Shown: piece after piece, positions 48,094 to 59,700 of the stretch
Numbering within the stretch: position 1 is the first letter of the stretch
Layout: every line of letters starts with the position of its first letter
NCBI GenBank assembly: GCA_027625915.1
Contig: JANTQA010000023.1
Span: 2,542,001-2,606,000 of the forward strand
DNA: 64,000 nucleotides
From: Anaeramoeba flamelloides
Lineage: Eukaryota > Metamonada > Anaeramoebidae
Direction of reading: 5' to 3'
Notes under the pieces: model-generated
What the model saw: only the letters and a program-made list of their open reading frames with translations
Told to the model about the DNA's origin: nothing
The model's database searches: none
Translations under genes and position numbers: made by a program

Positions 48094-51035
48094 AAAGAAG
48101 AACAAACTTTTTTTTTTTTGTTAAAGAAATTCAGAACTTTGTTGGTAATAAACCAAAGGGCTGTGGCTTGAAAATAAAAAAAAAACAGTTATTTTTAATT
48201 GAAGGAAAAAGGAGAAGAAATGAAAAGTTGAAAAATTTTTTAATTTAAGGATGAACTTTCTAAAGAAATTCATCAAAAAGATCAGAAATGATTTCCTTTC
48301 TTATTGATTAAGGTTCAGATGATCATTTATTAAGAGATTAAAAGCAATTATTTTTTACAAAAAGGTCATTTTTTTATTTTTCGATATTTTGTCGATATCC
48401 GCTACTCACAAAGCAATAATGAAGTGTGTTATTAATTTGTGAGCAAATTATTGAATTTTACTAGCTAATTACTATTTAGGTAGAAATAATAGGCTTTAAT
48501 GAAAAACTTATTTGAAAAGTGTCTTCTTCACAGAGGTCTGAAAAAATACATTTGAAAAATTTAAGGTGAGAGAAAACAAATAGTTTAATAAACATTCTAA
48601 ATCTTCAAATTCTTGTGGATATTGTATTTATTGTGATTAACAGTATGACAATTATTAAAAGTCTCTAGTCAAGAAGAAATGTGTTTTGCCTGGTTAATAG
48701 TTTTTAAATCGAATTAACAGTGTATTTTGCTTTAATGAAACTTGTAGGTATTTACTTGAACAGAAAATAAATAATACTTATAATTACAAAATAAAGGAAA
48801 AAAAATTTATTTAACTTTCAAAAAAATCAAAAAACAAGAATTACAATAAAACACCAAATTCCTCAATTCTAATAAAAGAAAATAATAATCGAAACTTCTT
48901 TCAAGAATTATATGATTTTATATTTTACTGAACAATACAATCGCTTTTTTTTTAAAAGATGAATGATAATTTTCTTCTATTTATCTTTCAAATAATAATA
49001 GTTAAAATAGTTGATACTCCATTTAAAAGAAATTTATTAAATTCAAAATTCGTATGAAAGATAATAAAATAACCTATTCGCTATGAAAAAAAAAAAAAAA
49101 CCCAAAAAAGTTTTTTACTCTTTCGGAATAAGTTTACACCTCAGGGGGTGTTTTATCTTTTTATTATTTTACATTCTCCCTTGAAACGAATTTTCATTCT
49201 GAAGAAATTGGCAAAAAAAATTACTCATTTCAAAAGTTTAAATCAACCACAAACATAAATAATTTTTTCAAATAGATTTTTAAATTAAAATTTTTGAATA
49301 AAAATGACTTTTATTATTTTCAGGTACAAGTAAAATTTGTAAAAATTTCAAACTTGTAAAAGTTACTAAAAACAATATTTAGAACATATTGTGATATTAT
49401 TTTATGTTTATTGATTTAATTAGAAATTAAGAAATTATAAAAGTAAAAAATTGTTAGGATATAAGAACTATAAAATCATTGGAAATTGTTTGAACTCTCG
49501 AAATTTCTTGTTTTTTCTAAAAGAATTTCTCAGTATGTAAATTTATCTGAAATCATGGAACTCTTTCAAGAGTCTTTTTATCAATAATTTCACCATTTCC
49601 CGAAAACCCATTCCATAATCTCTAAAATTTAAGAAAACAAAAAAGTCGCAAAAAAACTCATCGTAATTAAAAATAAAAAAAAAAAATAATTATTTGATCA
49701 ATCGAGGCTATTATATTCAGAGACTTCAATTTCAGAAACAAAAGAAAGTTTATCAGTTTATTTAAATATCATTTCATGATTTTTCCAAAAAGAATTCTTA
49801 AGGGATTAGTGTCTACTAATGAGAAGTCAAAGATTAAAGTAAGTCGCAATTGGGTGAAAACCACATTAGTGTTATATGGCACAATTGTTCAGACCTTTAA
49901 AAATCAGATTAGTAAATTAGTGGAATTTGTTGATCTCATCAATGAATAAAGATCCATTGTATAAGTAAAAAACCCCAAGAATTTCAGAAAAAAATCTGCA
50001 TTTTACCAGAAAATTTAAACTCGGAACTATCAATTTTCAGACTTCAAAGTTGCAAAATATCTTTACTAAAATTTGTGGCGAAATTTAGATTAGAAAATTA
50101 AAAAATCCAAATAATTAACGAATTAAATAATTTATCTTGGTGATAATTTTGACAAATTATTTTTAAATCTTAGAAATATATTGATATTACATTTAACTTT
50201 CATAAAGAGGAAACAAAAATAACCAGTCTTTTGATTTTTCTCTGATGATTATTGAGTTAATCTTTGAAATTGAAAAATTTAAAAAACAGTTACTTTTTAA
50301 AGTTCAAAATATGAATAATTAGATCCCAAAATAATATTATTTGGGTTTGTTTTTTTAGATTTAGAAAAGCTTTTAAAAAAATATTTCCAAAATAAAAATT
50401 TTTAATAATGATTTAAAGTAAAAAAGGCAATAATTTATTATTGCAATAAGATTTATAATAGATTTTTTTAGAGCTATGTTAACCATGCAGCAATTATATC
50501 ATATTTATATCCAATTCTAACATACCCTGATTATAGGAGAATCTATGGTGATGCTAATCCCTTAATCAATGTTTATTCAGATTGAAGTTATTAAAAAGTT
50601 AAACATTATCAAATATTTATTTTTTTTGATAAACATTTTTTTTGATGGTGTTGTGTAAAGTAACATATTATCAAAAACTGTGAAAAATATCTCTCAAGTA
50701 CCCTTTTATTTATAATTCTACTTATTTTCAAATTTATAAATTGAACTCAATAGAGTCAATAAATGATCTCTTCAGCAAAGCGGAAAAACAAGAATAAAAA
50801 AAAAATTCTCAATTATCTAATAAGAAATTATCGCTTAAAATAGTTGCTAAGTGGATTTATTTTTTTATTAATCACTTCCATAAAACAAGATATTATGAAA
50901 AAAGCACTCTGGTTTCATGTGTGTATTATATAATTCTTCTTCTTCTTTTAGTCATCTTGTTTTGTCGTCTTGTAAATAGAAAAATTATAAAAATATAGGC
51001 TTATTAGTCATATTGATCGGATTAACAAAATGAAA
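48094..51035. other. Intergenic region, one very short frame
   Basis: Mostly A/T-rich filler. A hairpin-like ACACCTCAGGGGGTGT lies near 49136-49151. One 57-codon frame on the plus strand (49776-49949) is more balanced than the surroundings and is listed separately. Otherwise nothing is supported. Confidence 0.6.
49776..49949 (+). CDS. Small open frame of unknown nature
   Basis: ATG to TAA, 57 codons, product beginning MIFPKRILKGLVSTNEK and ending KLVEFVDLINE. Composition is balanced, with Gly, Val, Trp and Arg codons that are rare in the flanking DNA. There is no known family. It may be a small protein, an exon of an unrecognised gene, or chance. Confidence 0.22.
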   Translation: MIFPKRILKGLVSTNEKSKIKVSRNWVKTTLVLYGTIVQTFKNQISKLVEFVDLINE

Positions 51036-52008
51036 TTAATTCTTTTTTGTTTTTTTTTTGTTTTTTTTAATTTTCTTTGATGATTTTTTCTTGAGAGGTT
51101 TCTTTGTTGTTTTGACTGTTTCTTTTTTTTTTTTTTTCTTAGTTTTTGGTCCATTGCCATCAATAAAGATCTCCTTATATAGCCTCACTGATTTTTCAAC
51201 GATTTGCTTCGCTTTGATACTTCCTTGTGGATCAAAAGTCTTGACTGTTTTGTTTTCGAGATCCTTATAGTCATTAAAAAATTTTCTTATTTCTCGTAGT
51301 GTATGGGTTGGTAAATCTGAAATGTCATTATAAGTATTGACAGCTGGATCGTCGACACAAACGGAAATAATTTTATCTTTTCATAATATTATTTTAATTA
51401 AGAAGAAAGAAGGAAAGAAGAAATATTAAGTTAATAGCAGAATAAAAGTAAAAAAAAAAAATAAAACAAAAAAGAGAAAAAAAAATTTAAGAAACAAAAA
51501 AAAAAAAAAGTCGCAAGAAGAAAGAAAAATTACCATCACGCTTTCCATCATCTATCATTTGCATTACACCAATTGGCCTACATTTAATTAAACTCATTGG
51601 TACCACTGTTTCTGACATAATAACAAGAACATCAATAGGATCCCCATCTTCACAAAAAGATTGTGGAATAAAACCATAAGAGTGAGGATAAACAACAGAA
51701 GAGTAAAGAATTCGATCTACTTTTAATAAACCTGATTGGTAGAAATAAGGGAAAAAGAAAACAATTTAAGATCATTAAGATGTTGTGTTCAAAGAAAGAT
51801 AAAAAAAAAAAACAGAAACATTGAAGAAAAAGTTTATTATTGCTTTTTAAAACAAACCCGTTTTTTTGTCAAGTTCATATTTTAGTTTGGATCCTTTGGG
51901 TATTTCAATAATAGCATTGAATTCTTCAGGAATATTGTCTCCATGTGAAACGCCATGCCATGGGTGGACTACTTTGGTTGGATAAATTGAATCTTTTTCT
52001 TTTGACAT
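51036..52008 (-). CDS. ppa: Soluble inorganic pyrophosphatase, family I, with Lys-rich tail
   Basis: Exons 52008-51858, 51731-51534 and 51376-51036 (stop TAA) join in phase to 229 residues. The enzyme hydrolyses pyrophosphate to phosphate with Mg2+, pulling biosynthetic reactions forward in the cytosol. Landmarks: [14 protein letters not shown] (44-57), [13 protein letters not shown] (61-73) and [10 protein letters not shown] (78-87), which contains the family I signature D-x-D-P-x-D with the metal-binding aspartates. These are followed by [11 protein letters not shown] and YNDISDLP near the third exon start. The sequence is closest in feel to the plant and bacterial soluble type. The last 45 or so residues after DGNGPKTK are almost all lysine with some Ser/Thr/Asn, beyond the usual end of the fold; they could act as a basic localisation tail. 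Introns are 126 and 157 bases; the first has donor GTTTGT. The start ATG matches the usual N-terminus. Confidence 0.97.
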
Positions 52009-55000
52009 TATTTGGAAAAGGTTTTTACAAAAATAAAAAAATAAAATTTGGCGTTACATCTTTGTAATTTTCAGAATAATTATATTTTCCCAAACTTTAA
52101 AATTCAAATCTTATTTTGTGTAATTCAAAAAATTTTTAAGGGTGAAAAGATCTCACAGAGTTTTATTCAAAAAGATCTTTGAAGGAAAATAGGATATTTC
52201 TTTTTTGGAATTGAGTATTTTGGAAAATTTGATTTAATACTTTATAGATCTATTAAAAGTGTCTTTTAGGAAATGAATCATTGGATGAAAAAAACAAAGG
52301 ACTAATCATGAAAAATTTACAATTTTCTCCATTTTGACCTTTTAAGTGAAAAAGGAAAACGTAATAAACTTAATTCACAAATCAAAAAAGATTTGTATGG
52401 AATTCTCAATAAGGCAAAATGGTTTTCAATTTTCAATTGGTAAGAACTTTTCAAAAAACTCCTTTTTTTGATTATCTTTTTTATTTTTTTAAATACTCGT
52501 GCCACAGAAAAAAAGTTTGAAAACTATACACATCATTGATATATTTTTGTTTGTTTGTTGGTTAAGTTAATGGGGTTCTATTTTAATTGTCTAAAAAGGT
52601 TAAAAAGGGTACTTATTTAAATAATTGATTACAAATTCTTTTGTATTTTCAAACATTATAAAAATCGATAAAAGTACTGGATATTATATTTTAATCTAGG
52701 GAATTGGGCAATATCAGCATTTTTAAGAAGGAAGATCATATTTTCGAAAAACTATCATTTTTTTTTTAATTCCTTTAATCATGTGATAAATTTTATATTT
52801 GGGATCCTGAATGCATATTCCTCAAAAAATTCCCCAGAACACTTCAACCCAATTTGTCTTGGAACTATAAAATTTTTTATGAGTGAAACAATTGACTACA
52901 TGGAAAAAATAAATTTTGAAAATTAAGTTCGCTAAAATTACATATTGAATTTCAGTTATACAGCTTTTATAAATTATTTTTCAAAATTTATGATAATTTT
53001 ATGTCATTAAGAAAAGATATCTATTAAAATTATTGAGATTCGAATTTCCCCTTTTTCAAAATTCCTGACTTTTGAAAAAAAAAATTATTTTTGGGGTATT
53101 TTTTTTTTGAGATTATTTACTACCAATGGACATTAGATTGAACATTAAGAAAGAAAAAAAAAAAGAAATGTGAACACATTTTGCACAAAAAACGGGAATA
53201 TAAACAATTTTTCAAAAATTTCGACTCCCTTTATGATTTTAATGGAATTTTTTTGGGGGTTTATTCCATATTCTTATCAAAAAAATATTTTCAATTCTAC
53301 GATCAGAATCATTTTTTCTAATTTTGTAAATTTTTGTTTTTCTTTTTCAAATTTTTGTTATTCTTTTGTTTTTCTTTTACTTTTTCTATTACTTTTTTTT
53401 TTTATTTTTTTTTTTTCTTTTACCTTTTTTTTAACAAAAGAACAAGTAAAAAATAGAGATGGATGAAAAGACAAAGAATAACAAAGAAATCATTTCGATG
53501 ATGTAATCTTTTTAAATTCAATTTAATTAGTCGTAAGAAATCTTCTTGTTTACCCTTTTATACATTGAATTTTCAGTAATAAAAAATCCGTAATGCTCAT
53601 TTCAAAAATTGTTAGTTACTTTTTTTTATTTTTTGATTCTATTTCTTTTAATTTAAAAATGACAGGGATTTATATATTGAGAATGATAAAAAAATGAATT
53701 ACAAACCAGATTTAATTAATTCTTGTTCTCGAATACTAATGGATATTATTTTTTTCTAGTTATTATTTCAAGTCAGTCACAGTTTTTGTAATAGAGTTAA
53801 TATTAAAATTAAAACTTTAAGGAAAAAAAAAATGATAAAAAATATCCAAAAAACCAAAATAAAACAGTTTTAAATTTAATTTAGTAATATATTTTGAAAG
53901 AAATATTTGAATTTATTTTATAATTGAAAAATACAATTCCCTAGGGACTATTAAAAAAATACATTTAAATAATCTCTCCAATAAGTCAAATAAAAATTTT
54001 AAAAATTTTTACAATTAAAAATGAAAAAAAGATAAATGAAAATTTTCATTTTTTTTTCAATTCCCTTTAATATCTAAAATAACATTAAACACTTTTCAAA
54101 ATTATTATGTATAATAATATTTATTATGTATGGTATTTCAAAAAAAAATTTTTTAAGTTATGTAGATTTAATAAAAAATTGACAGAGAAAATTAATAAAA
54201 TACGTTTTGGGGATTTGATCAAAGATGTTTCATTCAGAAATAAAACAACAAAAGATTATCAGAAAGTGTTGTATGGAACTTCAATTAAACATCTGATATA
54301 TCAAGAATAAAAATAACTATAAACTTTGACAAATATTTGATAATATTTTTATAAATGTTCAAAATAATTCAATAGATAAATTTTAAACAAATAATTTTTT
54401 CAAAAACTTTTTTTATGATGTTGGTTTGTTCTTAAATATATCAAGTTAGATCTTGAGTTTTAAATATATATATATATATATATAACAACTAATCTTGTTT
54501 AATTTGTTCAGAAATAACTTGTTACAATATTTCATTTTTGATCACCCCCAGATAAAATATAATAATATTGTTTGAGTAATAATAAGATATAAAATGTCGT
54601 TCTTTGAAATCTACCAAATCATCTTATATCAATTTGAACAATCTTTATTTATATCTAGATATTTTCCCCTTTCAAACTTAAATAATCACAAGGTGCTTGT
54701 TTCAATATTAAAATAATAATCATATTTTGTTTTTGAAGTACTAATTTATTATTTTTATTATTTTATTGAAGGGATGAAAAGTGTATTCAAAATATTGAAT
54801 TTCCAATTTTCCAGTTTCACAATATTTTATTTTGTGATTATTATCCCTCGTTATAACTTTAACGGTATTATAAATCAAACAATGGCTTTTATTTAAACAT
54901 TTAGGTAAAGATATTATAAAGAACTATAAGAAAAGCAAGGAATTATTTTTAAGCTTTAAAAACAAAAACCAAAATTAAATTAAGAAAAACAGAAAAAGAT

Positions 55001-56728
55001 TAAAAAAAAAAAAAAAGAAATATATTTAAACACCTAATTCAATTTTCTAACACACCAAAATTCAATTTTCGAAAAAAAATCATACTTCATAATTCTCAAA
55101 GAAATATCAATTTAGAACCATTTATTATATGTAATGTAAATAATTTTTTTAAATCACAATACTTACAAAATAAAAAATAATTATCAATACTAATCAATCG
55201 AGATTTTGTTAAAAATCTTGGAGATCTAAAACAAAAAAAAAAAAATGCATTTATAAATTAGTTATAATTCGATTACCAATTATTGATCGATCAAAGATTA
55301 GAAAACAGTAATGAATATTATTTAATTTCTTATATTTTAAACAACTCAACTTTACCAGAATATCAATTGTTGGAAAAAAAATTGATTTAACAAAACAAGT
55401 TACACAATTTATAAAATGAAAAACTCAAAGATGAAAACTAAAAAGATGAAAAAATGATTTTGATATTTTTCAAAAATCTCAATTATTTCTAATTCAATGA
55501 AATTGTATTATTGTGATTGTTTGGAACATTTTTACTAAGTCGAAAATTTTGAATTTTAGTTTATATTTAGAGAGATTTGCATCAGAATTAGTAAAAAATA
55601 ATAAAAATATAATGTTCTAATTAACAGAGAACATTCAAAATAATAAACACAACACTTTTGGCAAATTTAATTTAGTTGGAGAGTTTATCCGATTTTTTTT
55701 TATTTCAGAGATAAATATCCTATTACTTTCTTTTTTAGTTCTTTTTGATCCCCTTTGTTTTTTTTTTTTACACTTTATGTTTTTTGTCATTACTTATTCT
55801 TTTTTATTTTCAAGTTACTTATAATAACATGTTTTAGTACTCCAAACTTCAAAAGTAATTACTTAATCTTTTGCCTTTAGAATCGCCACAATTTTACGAA
55901 CTTAAACCAGGAACAAATGGAGACAAATCAAAAATCATTTTATTTTTAAAAATAGTATTACTTGAAAATACGGTTTTGTAAACTCATTTATTTTTTAAGA
56001 ACAAAAACAATACTTTCAAATTCATAAAATAAATTATTATCTTCACAAATCATTCAACAAAAAATATTAAAAAAAAAAAAAATTAATTATAAAGTCATTT
56101 TTTAGATAGATAAACATTTTTGATTCCTGAACTATTGCTAATTTATTCAAAATTTTCTACAAATTCATAATTTGAATAACAAAAAAAAATAAAATATAAT
56201 CCAATAAATTCTTTCAAATCAAATTATTAGTTAAACTATTCTTCAGTTCTAACCTAAAAGAAGGAACCTTATTAGAAAAAAAGATAAAAGTTCAATATCT
56301 TTTGGAATCTTTATTAATTTTTAATAAAATGTTCTGTTAAATAGAGAATTACCACCCTAATAAGATCACTTCATTGCAATTTGAAATTTGCAAATCATAT
56401 ATAAACTTACAAAAAGTAATTATTCAGAAGTTTTGAAACATTTTTAAATATACCTTCCATTTTTAGTATTTCAATTATAATTCCAAAATTTGATCTTGTT
56501 TTTTTTTTTTAATTTTTTTTCAAAAATAGTACAAAACAATTTCAAATGAATCAAGATAAAATAAGATTGATTGTGGTATTTAAAAAACACATTATTATTG
56601 GTGAACATACGAAAAAATTGAAGGTCAAAAAAACAATTAATAAAAATTTTTAAAAGATAAAGTAAGATCAACTCAAATCAAAACAAAAAATAATAAAAAT
56701 TATTTTATTAAAATAAAAATAAAATGAT
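52009..56728. other. Intergenic region with one MITE
   Basis: A/T-rich, with transposon copy H at 55050-55561 and a (TA)n run near 54465-54482. A 67-codon frame at 54107-54310 (ending KVLYGTSIKHLIYQE) and Phe-rich frames near 53170 have no recognised relatives. No gene is supported. Confidence 0.6.
55050..55561 (+). mobile_element. MITE, family 1b, copy H (512 bp)
   Basis: Left end ACACACCAAAATTCAATTTT and right end the complement of AACTAAAATTCAAAATTTT, flanked by TA at 55048-55049 and 55562-55563. Same orientation and layout as copy G (26579-27112), including TGAAATTGTATTATTGTGAT near the right end. It has no coding capacity. Confidence 0.77.
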
Positions 56729-59700
56729 TTAAGATAGATGGAAACCAATGCATTGAACAGTAATAGCCGTTAATAAACGTTTTTTCAAAATTTCTTTTGA
56801 AGAATAATCAGGAATTTTCAAAAAATTATGGCAAGTCATTACTGTTGGGAGCGTATTATCTGCGTTTTTGCCTCTATTCACACTTTTCACGACTGTGAGC
56901 TGTGGTTTTAAATTTCTTAATCCACCTATGGGCAATCTAGGGCTACCTGTCACAAACCGAATAAATAGAATCTGCTGTTCTACTGTAAATTCGCACAATA
57001 CTTGAATCAAATACTTGATAACAAAGCTAGACGAATGATAACCATGCTTAAATAATAGTGCTTCATTTAATAATTTTTCATCCCAAGGTTCAATTTCACC
57101 ATTTATTAAGTTTTGGATTTCCGAGATTTGAAATACTTTTAATGTTGTAATTTCAAAAATTTTGTTAAATCCCCAAACGAATGCATTTATTTGTTGTCTT
57201 ATTCCAACACTCAAAAAATGATCATAAACAGAATGGACATATTCTTTTAAATTATCCAAATTTACCATAATATTTGTACCGTTTTCAATTAATTCGATAT
57301 CCGGATAGCCAGGAAGAGTAAAATTCAAAAACAAATCCTTTATGTCAATATTATTATATTTTAAATTCTTTTCACCATTTTCCTTTTTCTGAATTATTCC
57401 AAGGAATTGTTCTAAAGTTTTTGCCAATGTTGGCCTAATAATAGTCAAATCTGAAATTGTTGGACTCTCACCTAATGCATACTTTAAGAAAAGATCACAG
57501 AATGGTAAATCGCAGATTCTTTTATCCATTATAGCTCTAGCAACAAAGGAACCCATGAATTCAAAAAGTTGAAGAGTTTCCTTATTCTCTTCATTTGGAT
57601 TAATTGGACTTGGAAATAATCCAAATGTTGAAAAAACTGGATTGAATTTAACCGTTGAATCCTTTTCCTTTTCCCCTCCCTTTTCCTTTTCATTTCCCTT
57701 TTCCTTTTCCTTTTCCTTTCCATTTTCATTTTCCTTTTCATTTTCATTTTCATTTTCATTTTCACTTTTATTTTCGTTTACATTTGTTTCTTGCTCTGAA
57801 ATATTCTGATCTGGTAGATACCAAATATTTAATTTAGGATTTCTTAATTCTAAACTAGTAATATAAAAGAATTCCTGAGAAGGACCAGAACCTGTCCCCT
57901 TTTCACCAAAATATTCAATTTCTAAAATTGATTCTTCATAAATTTGCTGAATAGAAAAAATTTTTAATGCAGATTGTAAAATAGTCTCTCTATCAAATCT
58001 AACCTTATATCTTGGTATGCGCATAGCCTTTTTTTGCTTATAATTATTAATTGATGATTGATCAAGAGCATTTTGAAAAACATTAATACTCCTTAAAATT
58101 CCTAAGGAAGTCAATTGGAAGTAATAATAACGGAGTTTAAATGGCAATAGCCTTGAAAAATCAGAATAAAAAACCTCTTCAATCCAATTAGGAAAGACAT
58201 TTGCAATCGAATATAAAGAGGAACTAAATTGCTGTCTTATTTTGGAAATTAATCTTTGTGATGAAATGTAATTTTGTGATATTTTTGGTGCTTGATCAAA
58301 AATTGAAATTGATTTATCCTTTTTAATCTCTGTTGAAGATAAATATAAATTCCTTAAGATTTGCCAATTACCAATCATTTCATGAATAATTAATAATAAC
58401 GTGAAACAATTATAAACTATTTGATTATTATTATTATTTTCATCTTCATCATCATCATCTTCTTTATTTAGATCCTCTTTTTCATTTTCGATTTCTTTTT
58501 CTTTTTCTTTTTCATTTTCAATTTCTTTTTCCTTCTCGATTTCGATTTCCTTTTCGATTTCCTTTTTGATTTCCTTTTCGATTTCTTTCGTTGTTTCTTT
58601 TTTTTTATTATATGTAAAATCATTTTTAAATAAATTTGATCTATCCTTAAAAATAATGTCTAAAAATGGATTATTTTTGCTTTTATTATAATTTAATTTC
58701 ATATCGTACAAATTTGAATATTTTTTGCTTATATGATTATTATTTCTTAAATTGATATTATTTGTTAAAAATTCCTGATAATTAATCCTTTTAAATTTGA
58801 CTTTTAATTTTTCATTCCAAATTTTATCTAGATTAAAAGTTTCTAAATTTTGGATATTTTTTTGATGGAGTCGATAATAAGCTTGACAAATTTGTTGAAA
58901 AGAATTACTTTGGTAATGTAATGATTCATCGCCTATACTAAAATATATTTCATGAGAAAATAAATTATTTTGTGGATCATTAAAATTAATTTTTCGTTTT
59001 TTATTTTCTTTTTCATTAATAATTTCTTTTTCCAATTCATTGCTTTGTATATTTTCGTTATTGTTTTGCTTTTGTTTTTCTATTTTTTCTTGTTCTTTGA
59101 CTATATTTTTACTTCCAGTTTCCGTTTCTTCTGTATTATTTTCAAAAGAATTATTGAATATTTTATAAGTATAACCTTTAAATGGATTATCATAAGTTAA
59201 AAATGAATTATTTGTTTGGGAATTATTATTCCAATTTTCTTCTTCATCTTGCCATTCTTCCCCTCCCCTTTCCTCTTCTTCCTCTTGAGATTCTTCGTCT
59301 TCCTCTTCCTCATCATTCTCAATTACCTTTTTTTCATTTTTTTTAGTCTCATTTTCCTTATTTTCTTTAACAATATTCTTTCTTTTTGTAAAATCAACAA
59401 TTTTAAATTGATAACTTTCCATTAAAAATAACATAATATCATATATTTCTTCTTCTATAATATCAGGAAAAATTTCCTTTATTGCCTCGGACATTTCTAA
59501 TTCAGTATATTTTTGAATATCTTCTTCTACTTCTTCTTCCTTTTCTTTTTGATTTTCTTTTTCCTTTTTATTTTCTTTCTCCTCTTTTTCATTTTCCTTC
59601 TCCTTTTCCTGTTCCTTTTCTTTTTCGTTTTCCTTCTCATTTCCCTTTTCTTTTTCCTTTTCTTTTAATTTATTATCTTCGTTTACAGTACCCTTTTTGT

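Noticed and set aside
47437-48105. Separate 222-residue hypothetical gene
   Set aside because: Only the first 141 residues after the ATG at 48093 look conserved. A GTAAGA donor follows, and both phase and family similarity tie it to the downstream exons of the GSAP-like gene.
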